Shown one piece after another: positions 47,178-59,832 of a DNA stretch of 64,000 nt (positions are counted from its first letter, which is position 1; every line of letters starts with the position of its first letter). The notes below the pieces were generated by a model. That model ran no database searches and was not told the DNA's origin. It saw nothing but the letters and a program-made list of their open reading frames with translations. This DNA comes from Planoprotostelium fungivorum (taxonomy: Eukaryota > Evosea > Variosea > Cavosteliida > Cavosteliaceae), in the NCBI GenBank assembly GCA_003024175.1, contig MDYQ01000059.1:58271-122270 (forward strand), read 5' to 3'. The translations under genes and the position numbers were made by a program.

Positions 47178-47272
47178 TTCAACTTCCTCTTGTCTAATTG
47201 GAGCACTGCCATGTGCTTTCCATCACCACATATCTGATCCGACATCATTGATTATCACATCGCGATCAATTC

Positions 47273-48269
47273 TCATCGGGCATCTCTCTTCACCTCTTGG
47301 TATCGACAGGGATAGAAAGTCCGAGTGGGTTGATCAAAGTAAGTGCAATACGCCTGAGAGTTGTCCAATGAGAACCCGATCATCTGTTTGATGAAGGCTC
47401 TGTGACCCACGGCCGCAATTTTCGCCTCCGGTCTCGTCTCTAACCAATCTTTGAACATCTGAATCTCATCAGCTCGATGAAGAGATCATCATCCATCTTC
47501 ACCTCCACTCTCGCTTGAAATTTATCTTCTGGTTCTAGAAACGGCTTCTTCTTGTATCGTTTGATCGATTCGAATGGATCTGGAGCCATTAAAGAGGGAG
47601 GTGGAAAGATTTCACCTCGGTCGGGGGCACCTGGGCCAGTGTACCACCACACCGTTGGGAGCTCTGTGAAGTCGAATTGTTTGAATCTGTTTGGACGATG
47701 AGTCGTGATGATGGTGACGATGGGCCTCTGACCTCTTGGATAAGACATCAGGTGGGCTTCCTATGTCGTCACTGGAACCGATGTCAGATGAGCACGACAT
47801 GATGGATCATCATTATGATCGTTTGATACATACCATCCACTCAATCTCTCGCGAAAATCAGGTAGAATCTTTGTTGCAGTCTGCATCTCCTATTAGAATA
47901 AGGGACAGATGAGAGATCTCACCGTAGACAATCTCTCTGCAAAACCGATGCAAGTCGTCATAAGAGCTCGACTGAGAGGAGAAGTGACGATGAGATCCAA
48001 TTCTGTTCCACCTTGAACACCTATTCCAAGACGTAAACGCACCTGGTAGATGGCTGACAATAGAGGACAAGAGAGTAGCTTGTTGGACTCCTCTCTCAGT
48101 TAGACCAGCATCAGGTATCATAGGGTCTGGAGTAGGTGTTTAATAGGGGTGAATTCAATTCATCTCTCTCACCTGGGGCGCCTGAAGATACAGCAGCATT
48201 ATAAAAGCTCTCTCCATGTCGAACAAAATAAACGACGCGATCAGGGGGAGATGCTGTCTTCTTGGACAT
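47273..48269 (-). CDS. Histidine phosphatase (phosphoglycerate mutase-like) family protein
   Basis: The histidine phosphatase signature is in exon 1 (VVYFVRHGESFYNAAV), with the catalytic His in RHG. The second arginine block is VTSPLSRALMTTC and the general-acid region is EIFPPPSLMAPDPFES. The second catalytic His is in IAAVGHRAFIKQM. Introns of 22-55 nt were removed; the 22-nt one (minus-strand GTGCGTTTAC...) is unusually short and may belong to a longer join. The protein ends TFYPCRYQEVKRDAR. The substrate could be a sugar phosphate, nucleotide or protein. The start is 60 bp from the divergent methyltransferase gene. Confidence 0.85.
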
Positions 48270-48329
48270 GATGTGGATTGTGTGTTGCTGTTCCCGGAAT
48301 TATTCTACAACGGGATCTGAGAAGATGTG

Positions 48330-49500
48330 ATGTCACTTGTGATGTGCTCAGAATCATCGACCGAGTGGTCAGTGGAAGGATTCATCCATGACACTCTCGG
48401 TGACGAGAAAGGGTGAGGCGGTGTGCTTCATCTCATTTTGATTTTCGCAGAGACACGCGATTCGAAGTAGCAGACATCCCTTTACCTGGCGATGTCACCT
48501 TGCATTTATTACACACAACGAAGGGGATAGTGAGTTCACCCCGATCGTATCATCACTCACGTGTACAGCAAGTGGACATGGAGAACATGGACCACGATAA
48601 CACCGGTATGAAGATGTGAGCATGCGTCCACCTCTCAAGTTGACCCCCACAGCTGGCCGGTGGCGAGAGAGTTCTGCGAATACCTCCACACACAGCGAGA
48701 AAGACTGAGCGGGAGAAATATCTTAGAGTTGGGTGCAGGAACTGGAATGTGTGGTCTCTACACTTCACACCTCTGTCGAAGGGTGATGATCACCGATGGA
48801 GATGATGCAGTCGTGTCCATCGTCAAGAAGAACGTAGAGCTGAACGGACTCAGTGAGTGACGGTGATCATCTCGTTCTCAACCTCTACAGAGAATGTGCT
48901 GGTGGAAAAGTTGTGGTGGGGTGATCATCTGTCGACGGAGAGACTTTTACGAGAAAATTCAGAGGGTTATGACGTCATCATCGGCTCCGAGGTGGACGAA
49001 TCTTCTGAGAATCCTCTGAGACTGATCGATGACATCGACAGATCTTGTACCACGAATCACACGCACCCAGCCTAGTTCAGACGGTCAATCAGCTCTTGTC
49101 TTCAAAGGGTGAGACATGTCCATGATGGTGATCATCATTCTCATCTGATCGACGCAGGAGGACTCTTCATCATGGCCATCGCCGTTCGCATCCGCAGCGT
49201 CTTGAACACACTGATCCAGCTGACATCGAACAGTGGATGGAAACAGATCGCCACGGATTATTCTCTGACGAATACCCCGAGATCGGCTAACTTCTCGTTC
49301 AGAACTCTCTTGGTGTGGGAGGTACCCAGTGGCTGTGATGTCAGAGGTGGTCGATCATGTTTCACACTTTTTTTCTCCTCTGTTTCTCCACCGTTTTATC
49401 ATCAGCAACACTGAACTTCGGAACAGAGAAGGAGAGGAGAGAGAGTGAAGTCAAGATCGATCCAGAAGAGCAATTAGAGGGAGACTGCAAGCTGAGTTGA
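48330..49500 (+). CDS. METTL21-type protein lysine methyltransferase
   Basis: Seven-beta-strand SAM-dependent methyltransferase of the PF10294 group. Spliced exons give KIWPVAREFCEYL, then motif I NILELGAGTGMCGLYTSHL, the acidic loop VMITDGDDAVVSIVKKNVEL, motif EKLWWGDHL, YDVIIGSEILYHESHAP in the substrate site, and GGLFIMAIAVRIRSV. The C-terminal strands end TLLVWEVPSG. An extra charged tail (EKERRESEVKIDPEEQLEGD) follows. Eight short introns, one about 80 nt with a T-run. The ATG at 48330 has a second in-frame ATG at 48342. Human relatives modify chaperones or elongation factors; the target here is unknown. Confidence 0.85.
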
Positions 49501-49681
49501 GATGATGGGACACAAATCTGTAGATTGGATGTTCTCGCTCTTTGTTGCGTAGAGTTCGTATAAAATCGTTGAAGTCTGGATCTGGTTTGCCTGCGGAATC
49601 GGCAGATGAGCTCAAATCACGTGCTCTTATTCCGGGTCGACCCACCCACATCACAAGGTTTCCGAAACAGGGAACAAGCTA

Positions 49682-50863
49682 ATGAGCGTCAGCACCTCTT
49701 ACAATCATATTAATAATTTGACTAATCCGTCGGCGGCTATAAGAGGTAGTGCCTGGATCGGGCTGAAGAAGGTACTGGAAACAGTGGATGCTTGCCGCAA
49801 ACCACAAGATCCATACGATGATCCCGCACCATTGGTTAGCTTCTTCACACAAGAATGTCTGTTAAGACTATCTTCTGGTAAGATGTTCTTTTTCGACCAA
49901 GTGCACGAACTGAGCGGAGAAACAGAGTTTCTACAAGACATGATCGACAGTGGTGTTGTTCACTCAGCCATTAAGAGACACAAGAGTGATCCTACTCTTT
50001 GTCCATGGATAACAGCAGCACGGCTCGTGCCCTTAGGTAAGCATATTTCAAGGCGGTACCCAATCGTGATACATCTCTAATATGATCTCACAGGTGCTTC
50101 AGCTGAGACGTTCTACAAACTATACTATGCAGACAAATCCACCAGCGAGCCACAGATCCTCACCGAATTAGGTTAGAGAATGAGAAACATCCTCAGCTGA
50201 ATCGTGCGATCAGATTATGTCCTACTGTGGGAACCATTAAGATCGGAATTCAAACGGCTCATGAAAGAAGTAGATCAAAGGATCGTCATCACCCTCAGAT
50301 CCCTCCGTGAGCGATGAGGAACGACTCGAATCATCTGATCGTGTGAAGGAGGAGAGAAGATGGTGTCGCGTGACATCAACGGCAGCTCAGACCCTTGGAT
50401 TCGGTTCGATCACAAAGTGAATGGAAAGAGAGAAAACTTGTACAAATCGAAAGTCATGAACAAGACTCTGAACCCAGAGTGGAAGCTGGACGATGAGAAC
50501 TACCCACGCTTCACAGTCAAGATGCTGACACAAGTATGCACCCTCTAGGATGATCGTCATTGTCATCTGATGTGCACGTAGGTTCACGTAGAAGTGTTAG
50601 ATCACGATCTGATCGGGAAGGATGATCACATGGGCAGTTTCTTTTTCAACGCGGCACAGATGTATTTATTGCAGAAGGTGATCTTGATCTGAATTCCGAG
50701 AGGTGAAGAATCGCAGGAGTCCAAGTTCGATCGGATTTCGTGGGTGAGCCGAGTGTGTGGAAAGCACATGAACAGCCGTGGCAGTCTGCACAACATTTCA
50801 GATCTAAGAGAGAATCAAGACTTGGGAAGAGTTTATGTGGAAGCGTCGTTTACGTTAGAATAG
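49682..50863 (+). CDS. C2-domain protein with novel N-terminal region
   Basis: The first 125 residues form one exon (MSVSTSYNHINNLTNPSAAI ... RLSSGKMFFFDQVHELSGET) that looks like a helical lipid-transfer or MUN-like domain but is not recognised. The C-terminal part is a C2 domain: IVITLRSLQKMVSRDINGSS with DPWIRF, then KTLNPEWKLDDENYPRF and VLDHDLIGKDDHMGSFFFNA. The aspartates of the calcium-binding loops (SRD, SSDPW, DHD, KDDHMG) are present, so Ca2+-dependent membrane binding is likely. The first C2 join needs an acceptor ending GGAGGAG. It ends 120 bp before the convergent small gene. Confidence 0.75.
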
Positions 50864-50982
50864 AGACAAAGACGTGAAGAGGAGGTGCTCGTGTCGGTTT
50901 AATGCTAATGATATCGCTCCGGTATATATGATTCGGATGACGATGATCTGACGGTGCGACGTTGTCCTCGATCCTTCCTTGT

Positions 50983-51438
50983 TTATGGGTGCTTCTCGTC
51001 ATCCATATCTGCATAGTGAACTATCGCCGATCTCGCCTCTTCGATTCTCTGTTGCAGATAAGTGATGACCTCCCTCGTGATGAATGCATAGTGACTTGTC
51101 AGCGGCAAGATTCTGCGTGTAAGAGGAATTGAGGTCAAAGATGAGAAGAACGCTCGAGATGACGCAGGAGGAGAGCGATGTGAGAGACAGACACGTACGA
51201 TCATGAAGTATGCCTCCACGCAACACTTGATGAACGTCACTCGCCGCCATCTCTTTGAAGCAGGACGGCCTCCTTTCCAAAGTACATAGATAAATAGCCC
51301 TTAATGATAAGATCGACCGTGTCACCAGAAGTAGGCGTTGATTGGTGCTCGAGCGCTCACCTGAGTGCTGCAGAAATCTTTGTGGTAAATGTTGCAGAAA
51401 GCCCTGAGCCTGTACACATACGAACGATTTGACAGCAT
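50983..51438 (-). CDS. Small hypothetical protein
   Basis: About 88 residues from three exons: MLSNRSYVYRLRAFCNIYHK, then GYLSMYFGKEAVLLQRDGGE, then ILPLTSHYAFITREVITYLQ, ending MDDEKHP. The last exon looks like a single long helix (QQRIEEARSAIVHYA). The second intron (about 115 nt) is long for the region. Other splice choices use the same DNA, so exon 2 is uncertain. No family recognised. Confidence 0.45.
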
Positions 51439-51613
51439 AAGCCTACTTATGGTCTCCCTATCCTCATCTTATCTTTCAAAATGTGGAGCTCTCAACTTCC
51501 AGAGTCAACGATAAGTGGATAAACATTCTATAGAAGCGGAGATCACAGACGATATATTCAATGCTGGGTAAGAAGAAGGAAGGCTTGCGATCCTCTCGAG
51601 AGATTTAATACAT

Positions 51614-52933
51614 TTAAATCGCTCTACGCCGCGGTCGACGCGGTACCTGATCTCCTTGGACAGATTCAAACTTGTTCTCTGTCTGTCTCATCCACGGCCT
51701 CCTCTTCCTTTGTATGTCTTCGACTTGTTGTTCTCCACCGTAAATGGATCTGAAAGGATCTTCTGTTCGTTCAGCTCCTACCACCATCAGCCTCATCATC
51801 GTTCAAGATGTCTCACCGTGGGGTTCGATGAGGCGTAATATTGAACGGTGAATAGGAATCGAAATTGGATCCTGCCCGACGTGACGAGAATCTGGACGAA
51901 TTTCAGCCAAGGGCGTGAATTGTAGTTCTCGTTACCTTGACTGTGAAGTCGACTATACCTCGGTTGAGGTGATTCTTGTTCGTGTTGCCGTTGTTGACTT
52001 CCATCACTGGTTTATCTTCTGTGCCCACGATGGGTTCTAATGTCTCGGCATCGACTGTTCATGGTGAGCTCTACATCGAGAGACGGGAGAGGATCACCTA
52101 ATTGAACATTGACAGTTCCATGGCTGACTAATGCTTCGTCCTTGCATCTCACGACGAGAGGGTTGGGCATGACGTACCTATCTTCCAGTCAATTTCATAA
52201 TGCGGATGATGGGCTCACCTGTTCTCTTTGAGATAACATCTCCTCTGAACAGAACGTGGTTGAGCGCTGAGTTCGAAGATATTGTCCTCCTTCTTGATTG
52301 CGATCTGTTCCATCGGCGAGCTGTCTTCTTCCTCAGATTGAACATCTTCCATAACGCTGGTGGGTATCGTCTCCTGGGTGACATTGTCCTCGTCGCTGGA
52401 GTAATCGAAAGGAGGAGGAATCACTCTCTTCGGTCTTGGTTTTGGAAAGCTTTTCGTCTCCGGAAGAACAAACTCGGATACAACCATCGGCTATCGAGAT
52501 TAGATTCAGATGACACTCTCAAGCGATCCTCACTTCTTCAGTGTCGAATAAGGGATCAGTGAATGATTCAGGTTTGATCGCCTGGACATCGCATCAGATA
52601 TGTATGACAAAGAGGTAAGGTGGATGGACTCTTTGACTTACCATTCTCCACGAGGTTGTATCCCATTGGTTGTATTGTGTGGGAAGATTTTCGATGTCAG
52701 TGTGTAAGAGCTCACTAAATGAGGACCACGAGTCTGTTTCAGAGGTCAGATGTGACCATACGATGTGTTCATAATACGATGCTACCTCCGTCTAAGCGAG
52801 CCCTCTTGGGTCTGGGAAGAAATGTGGGGGGTGCACCAGTCACAATGAACTCCCGTTCTGTAGTTTGCTGAGATCTGTGGGTAGCCAGCATCCTCTGTGG
52901 CTGTTGTTGTTGCTGTTGTTGAGAGTGATTCAT
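51614..52933 (-). CDS. Hypothetical nuclear protein with polyglutamine start
   Basis: Starts MNHSQQQQQQQPQRMLATHR, followed by a basic patch (PRPKRARLDGG) that looks like a nuclear signal. Exon 2 gives SWSSFSELLHTDIENLPTQY. An acidic middle (FDYSSDEDNVTQETIPTSVM) precedes CKDEALVSHGTVNVQLGDPL, a VQILVTSGRIQFRFLFTVQY strand segment, and a C-terminal tail rich in R and E that ends DQVPRRPRRRAI. The beta-strand part could be an immunoglobulin-like transcription-factor fold. I cannot name a family. Introns are short and GT-AG but joins in the middle are approximate. Confidence 0.55.
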
Positions 52934-53148
52934 TCTGCAGAAGCACAGACAACACACAACGCGGAGGCTCTGCAAGACCTACACAATTGTCATCCCCTCC
53001 GCCGTAGAAAAACCCACGCAAATCTGGAGCACACCAAGAATTGCTGCATCCCTTTCTCATCGAACTTTACTTTATGTCATCTTTCAGGTATCCCACAGGT
53101 GTTTCTTTGAAAATCAGCCTTCACCCTTGTCCCTACTTTATCCCAATC

Positions 53149-55700
53149 TCAATACCCCGCTGGTACTCCCAGCTTTCGCGGATCGCTCGCCGCCTCGATC
53201 ATATTGTCCTCGTTGATGACGACAGCCTGTGTCTCTCAGCTCCTCTCTTCTTCTCCCTCTCACCTGCACGGCCGTACTCGGATCTTCCGTCACCATTTTA
53301 TTTCCGGCCTCCTTCAACTTTTGGTACACTGCCTCGCTGTATTCTCTGTAACTGGGCTCTATAATGATCTCGTCCGGTATCCACTGCGTGTGGAAGCGAG
53401 GTCGCCACAGAGCATCGGCCATGGCCTGACCTCCATCGAGGATCTCGTTGAGAACCTGCGAGGGTGAGATAGAGACACGTAATCCAGCCCACCTGCATGA
53501 CGGATGTGATGCACCTGGCACCGCCTCCACCCCCTATGATGATCCTGGAATGTCAGATAGACCCTCCCGAGGAGTGCCTCACCTCGTCTTCCCATCTTTG
53601 TGAAAGATCAGAGGTGCCATGGAGGATATCGGTCTCTTTCCTGGGGCGATGTAATTGGCTGCAGAGGGAGGAATGTTGATGTTGTGCTCGGGGTGCTCCG
53701 GAGTAGAGAAGTCGTCCATCTGATTATTGAAGAGGACACCTTTTATAAAAAATGAGATGAGAACGCGGAGTACCTTTTCGTTGACAGGTGTGCCCTGTTG
53801 TTGCCGAGTGACGCACCTGTAGATGGAGAGACCAGAAAAGAGCCGAAGGCGTCGTTGATGGAGGATGTGAGGGCCACGGCGTTTCTCTCTTCGTCGATGA
53901 CCGAGATGTGAGCTGTTCCCGCATCCTTCTCACAGATCAGATGATGCATGTGGATATGAGATGAGATGTATCTCACCCTACTCGGGTTCTGAACGTCCAC
54001 GACATCTTGGTACCACGAGCTCTCGTAAGCTTTCTCTGATGAGATCCTCTTTCGGAGTGTCTCTCCGTGTGCCTGTCACTCTTTAACATGGATGGCAATG
54101 CAACATCAACACCTTCGAGGTCATGTTCTCGATCACGTCCACCAAACCAGGATAAGGAAAAGAAGGATCACAGAGCCCAACTCTGTTTGCAAAACCAAAC
54201 TTGAGAGCTTCAGCCGTCAGATGCGTGGCCATCGGATCGTTCTTCTTCCACAATTCGGGTAGGTCCGTGAACCCTGCATGAAGTGAGATGTCTGTGGGAC
54301 ATAATAAATCTAAATTCACCTTCCAAGATGTTGAATGTCTGAAGGATGACTGGACCCCCCGTGAACGGAGGACCCGCCGCCGATATGTTGTACCCCCTGT
54401 AACTTCCATACAGAGGCTTAGTGATCTACCCTACCTCAGCTTCGCCCTTCAAAACAATGATTACGACTCACCTTTGGAGCGTAATTTTTAAAGTCATCGA
54501 GGGTGATGGACGCACCCAGTTCGGATAGGTCTCGTGTCATGTTACGTGCGATCTCACCCTCGTAGAAGACAGAAGATCCCTTCTCTGCTATGGTCTGGAG
54601 GGTCTCGGCCAACTGTGGCTGCTGCAAGATCTCTCCTTGGTCCAAGAGAGGACCTCTCGGTGCAAAGATGTCCTTCATGTTGTACTTTCGGATGTCGTTC
54701 TTATATTTCTGTTTCTCATCAGATATGATATCACGAGTGTTACCGTTCACCTTCATCGTTTCACTCAGGAGCTGATTGACTGCGAGACCTTGTGTGGTTC
54801 AATATGGAAAACGTAGACAGATGTAGACTCACCGTCTCTGGCTGCAGATATCGAATCTCGAAACAATCTGGCCCAAGGAATCCTTCCACTACCATACCTC
54901 TGCCAAGCCAGCTCCAAGCCTTTCAATTCTCCGGGGATGGCGATGGAGAGAGGACCGTCTTTGGATAGAGTGTAGTTGTCATCGAACATGTTCATGTTGG
55001 AGGCTGATGGGTGTCATCATGACGTTCGATGAGTCGGAGCACCTGCGGGGGCTACCTCTCGAGCGTCGATGACTTCTTCCGTTCCGTTGGCCATTCGGAT
55101 GCTATTCGGAATCAGCAACTTTGAATACTACAATGAGACGTTCCGAAGACGTGTTCGGACTCACTTGATGACGCAGCCGCCTCCAAGACCGGAAGCGAAA
55201 GGTTGTATGACACCGAGACAGATGGCCGTCGTGACAGCTGCATCGATCGCGTTACCTCCCTCTTTCAATATGTTCAGACCCATGATGGAACACCTTCGTT
55301 GTTTCAGTTGGACCTTATGACATGTAGATCATCTGTCACCTCCTGCTGTCTGCGGCCACCGCTCCCTTCTCGACCAAGATGCTCTCTGGGTGAGATAACT
55401 GTGGAGCTGACGAATCAGAATGGAGCTCGGATCGAATTAGGTCTCACTGGTTCGTAAGAGGATGAGGAGAACAGTGATTCCAATAGCGAGAATGGCCACC
55501 GTTGCCCCAGTAGCTATACTCGCTTTGAATTGAGGTTTCTTGTACCTATGAGAGTCAGAGAGTGTGTGGGGAGCGAAATGTGGAGGATCCACATCTCACC
55601 ACGGGAGTGGGCCTAGATCCTCATCGGTGAAGTAATAAGTGTGAGAGGCGTCTGTGTCGTCTATGTCATCGTTCCCCTGCATATCTTTCATTTGCAACAT
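53149..55700 (-). CDS. GGT: Gamma-glutamyltransferase (type II membrane)
   Basis: Cleaves glutathione and gamma-glutamyl amides at the cell surface. A cytosolic head ([20 protein letters not shown]) leads into a membrane anchor ([20 protein letters not shown]). The large-subunit region includes [20 protein letters not shown] and [20 protein letters not shown]. The autocleavage and catalytic Thr lies in [20 protein letters not shown], matching the family's TAHxSV. The small subunit has [40 protein letters not shown] and ends RKAGVPAGY-like. All catalytic elements appear intact. About twelve short introns. The gene is divergent from the diacylglycerol kinase with 204 bp between starts. Confidence 0.92.
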
Positions 55701-55904
55701 GACTGAAGGCTGTCGAGACGAAAATCAGACTCTGGAAATTGCAGTTGTATCTTCTTCGATGAGATGTCTATTAATCTGAAGAGGATGATGGGATCAGCCG
55801 GCGTTGCAATTTGAATAAAATTTGTAAACATCACATACAGGACGACAAACAAGCGAACCCGAGATTGATCGTCATCCCCATTCACACAAACGAAACAACG
55901 GAAG

Positions 55905-58572
55905 ATGGAGTCAGCGAGCTCTGCTATCCTCGACACGTTATACTCCCTCATTTTCGCAGAGGATGAGATCATAGACGGGAATGCGAGAATTGAAGTGAAA
56001 GACGCCAAAGTGACTACATCTCCATCGATAGACAGTGCTGAAGAGATGCTGGGCAATCCCGTAGAAAAGGTGATCGTTCGATGGAGATTACATTTGACAT
56101 CACTCAGGGTGCCTCCCATCTCTTTCACGAATCCACATTCACCATGCCGACGTTCTGTAATTATTGCAAAGAATACATCTGGGGCTTCACCACGCAAGGA
56201 CACACCTGCTCTGGTGAGCTGCTCTTCCCTCCCACTCTGATCTGTTCCAGTCTGTGGATACAACACTCACGCCAAGTGCACACAGAGAGCACCTCACACG
56301 TGTCGACCCAAGCTATCGGCCATGCTCCAACAGAATCTCAGGACACTGGAGAGGGAACTCGTTGAATCGTCTCCCAAACCAATCCCCGCCTCTGTGGACA
56401 GCGGTAGACACATTGTCTTCCGTCATCATCTGGTGGAGGGAGATCTTCCATTGGGTGATCATCAGACTCTCAATCACTCAACTCATCATGACAGGTGTCG
56501 AATGTGACGTGTGTGCCGACGCCTTCGAGATCTTTGGGAGTCATGGATGGAGATGCTCACGGTACGATCGGTTACTCGATGTGATGCTGATGAGAGTAGT
56601 TGCGAGAAGATGGTCCACGACGAGTGCAAGGGAGCCATAGAGAAGCAGGGATGTAAATCGAGGCACCAGAGGCTCTTCTATATCCACCCCAACATTCAAT
56701 CTCAAGTTTCGGTGAGATGACACGAGATGGAATGAACTGAACAAAGAAGGAAGGACAAGAGCAGACGCCACTGATCGTCTTTGTCAACGGAAGGAGTGGA
56801 GGGCAGTACGGAAGTGCTCTCATCCACGAGTTTGCTCGTCTACTCGATCGTTCTCAGGTGCTCTTCACTTTCATCCTCTCATCTTCTGTTTCGATCGACT
56901 CAATTGAATAGGTCTTTGATCTCAACATGGACAAAGGAGCAGAGAGAGGGTGAGATATATTTATATTCTAGATATTATTACATTCAACGATATACATTTA
57001 CAAGAAACAACTGAAACCATTCAGCCTGAGGAAATTTCTCGGAACACCCAACTTACGTATACTAGTCAGTGGTGGTGATGGAACGGGTGAGTGTTTCGAA
57101 ATGTCGGAGAATCAACTTCGCAGTGGGTTGGGTCCTCAGCACACTCGATAAGCTCGAATTGGACAATTATCCTCCGGTGATCATCACCATCACCCGTCCA
57201 TCCTTATACCCTTACTATCATATATCACCGACATCTACTCTTTCCTTTATGTCCTTGTGTATCTTATTCATTCACCTGATCGAATGCAGATCGGAATCGT
57301 ACCGCTCGGGACGGGAAACGATCTAGCGAGGACATTAGGATGGGGTGCAGGCTACTCCGGAGAAGAGGTAGAAGACACGAACGATACGAAGGAGAACAAT
57401 GAACTGAATGGAAGGACAGGTGTCTCCCATCTTAGATGCCGTAGAGGCGGCAAAGATTGTCAAATTAGACAGGTGAGACTTGTTTCTCTTCATCCATCAA
57501 CGATTTCAGATGGAAAGTGGTCGTCGACGGAGAGAATTCAGAGAAGAAGGGAATCCTAAACAACTACATGTCCGTCGGGGTAGATGCAGAGGTGAGTCAT
57601 TTGTTTCATCCCCCATCGATGATAAACCGTTCGATGGTCAAGATGGACCAAGGATAAAGAAGATGACGTGTGGTTGCAGGTGGCCCTCGAATTCCACAAC
57701 CTGCGAAACAATCAACCGGAATTGTTCACGAGCACGTTCGTCAACAAGTTTTGGTACGCTAACTACGGCATCAAATCGATGTTCTCTGAGATCGAAGAGT
57801 TGGGGGCCTTCTGCTCTCTTTACGTGGATGGTCAGCCCATATCACTCCCATCCGTGCGTAATCACATCGATTCATATGATGATTGAAGTGAATCAGGGGG
57901 TGGGTGGTATCATGATACTGAATCTTCCTTCATACGCTGGAGGATCCAATTTATGGGGAGAGAACACAGACAAGAACGGCTCTTATCAACCACAAGCCAT
58001 AGATGATAAGACACTCGAGATCGTCGCTATCACGGGAAGTTTTCACATGGTGTGTCATCATCAGAGGATCGATCTAACCACCCGTTCTTTCCCTGAGGGA
58101 TGTCAGGGTACCATACACGTCAACCTGTCACAGGCCATACGAATCGGACAGGGTAGTCACGTCAAGATTGAACTCTCTCAGAAGATTCCCATCCAGGTGG
58201 ATGGAGAGCCATGGCTGCAGGTCACCTCTCTATTCCTCTCTCATTGCTCTCTTCTCTTATTCTCGTCACGATTTCGTTTGAAGAGAGACTGAAAGAGAGC
58301 AGGAACCCTGTGCGATCGACATCACGTTCTTCAATCAGGCCAGGATGCTGTACTCTTCGACAGAGAGCAGGATCTTCAGGGGGACGACAGAGGGAGATGA
58401 AGCTCTCCTGCACGAGAACAAACTGCTGAGAGCGGAGGTAGCTCAAGTGAAGGTGAGAAGAGGGGAGGGAAGGAGATGACACAGACAGGCGGAAAACGAA
58501 GAGTTGAGGAAGAAGGTGGAGCAGCTTCAAACACAATTGAGTCGGGTCAGTCGGGGTGAAGATAGTCTATAA
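55905..58572 (+). CDS. Diacylglycerol kinase with C1 domains
   Basis: Phosphorylates diacylglycerol to phosphatidic acid. A short head is followed, after a 48-nt intron, by a C1 zinc finger ([20 protein letters not shown] ... [12 protein letters not shown]) and a second C1-like module ([20 protein letters not shown]). The catalytic domain has [20 protein letters not shown], the ATP motif [32 protein letters not shown], and the accessory domain [20 protein letters not shown] to [19 protein letters not shown] and [10 protein letters not shown]-type [11 protein letters not shown]. The tail has a short coiled coil ([17 protein letters not shown]). The order C1-C1-catalytic-accessory is the standard DGK core without EF hands. 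Ten or more short introns. Confidence 0.93.
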
Positions 58573-59014
58573 AGAACAGGGAGTTCTGCATAAATTAATT
58601 CAAATTTGTCATTGTGTCAGCACCAGGAGTCTCTTCTCGTCGATGTGATCATCAGCGACATATTTGATGACACTCTCACAAGAACCATAAAATGTACTAT
58701 TACCTCCATATTAGCTCTTGCCTCCCCCGACCAAACGCTACGTATAGACAGATGCCTATTAGAGGAGCATGACGCGGTACTGTTTAAGATCCTGTGTGAG
58801 GACTATGTATACTCATACTAAAGTCACAGCGTAAGGCCACCGTGATCGCCCAAAATCCATTATTCTTCGTTCAGATGCATACCCATGTAGCATGGCCCCT
58901 GCGCAAGGATGACACGCAAAGAATTACCATTTTTTTGCAGTTTCCAACACTGCAGTCCGTTGATCAGGGAGAGGGATCAGAGTCTCACTTAAACAGATCC
59001 CCTTATCTTAATAG
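58573..59014. other. Intergenic gap
   Basis: This gap lies between two rightward genes. A 72-codon plus-strand ORF (58606-58821) shows no family or intron signal and is probably chance. No RNA gene seen. Confidence 0.35.
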
Positions 59015-59615
59015 ATGTTCCAGCGCCATCATAAACCAATAGCACTTTTAGCTAAACGAGCCCCAAAGTACACCACTCGGATATTGTTGAGAACGGAAGG
59101 ACGCGAAAAAAAGCCTCCCGTTTTTAAATATGATCCAATCTACAAAGAGGTAAACGCCATCACAAGATCACATCATCATGGCATCTGCGCTCAAGCTTAA
59201 AGTTCACAATATCATTTCATGTCTGCAGGCTCAGGGTCCACAAACCCGCACTCAACTATGGACTAATCTATCCAAAGAAGAGGGTGTCTTCAGAAGCAAG
59301 ACGGACGTGTGTAGCCTTACTACCTTCGAAACCGATCTTCATCTGATTGTCAGTAACACACTTTTGATCGATATGCAGTTTCACAATCATCTGAAGGAGT
59401 TGCAAGTGAAGAGAAGAATTGTGGCCAGGCACCCAGATAACTTCAAGATGAACCAGGGAATGCCTTTTGTATACCACCTATACGATCGTCCCGACAACTT
59501 CAAGCCTTGGAACATTCGTCCCTCTGCACCAGCAAATGAACCCGAGAGGTGGTACGTACCTGATATCGCCCTTCCTCCACAATTATTAGCCAAGAGAAGA
59601 GAAGAACAGAACTAA
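59015..59615 (+). CDS. Hypothetical protein, probable mitochondrial, winged-helix-like
   Basis: The N-terminus is Arg/Lys-rich and lacks acids for 25 residues (HHKPIALLAKRAPKYTTRIL), typical of a mitochondrial presequence. After an intron ending GCTCAAG, the core reads VHNIISCLQAQGPQTRTQLW, then SKTDFHNHLKELQVKRRIVA, a helix-turn-helix/wing pattern, and MNQGMPFVYHLYDRPDNFKP. The intron inside SKTD (about 72 nt, ends ATATGCAG) is a multiple of three and could be retained. The pattern recalls small mitochondrial ribosomal proteins, but I cannot name one. Confidence 0.6.
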
Positions 59616-59832
59616 AGGACAGAGTTTTTTCTTGTGCACAAAACCACTCTTTAGATTGTCTAACATTCTGTTCATCTCATTCTTATAATATTGTGAATGA
59701 CAGCCAGCTTGAGACCTTTCAGAATGAAAGTGAACTAATTCTGTGACTGTTTCATCGCTTCTTCATTTGCTAAATAAAAGAATAAAAGGATTGTTTGTGA
59801 TGTGATCATCACATCTCCGCTTGAATCTGATC

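Noticed and set aside
58606-58821. Small plus-strand ORF downstream of the diacylglycerol kinase
   Set aside because: No signal peptide, domain or splice context; length is within chance for this base composition.
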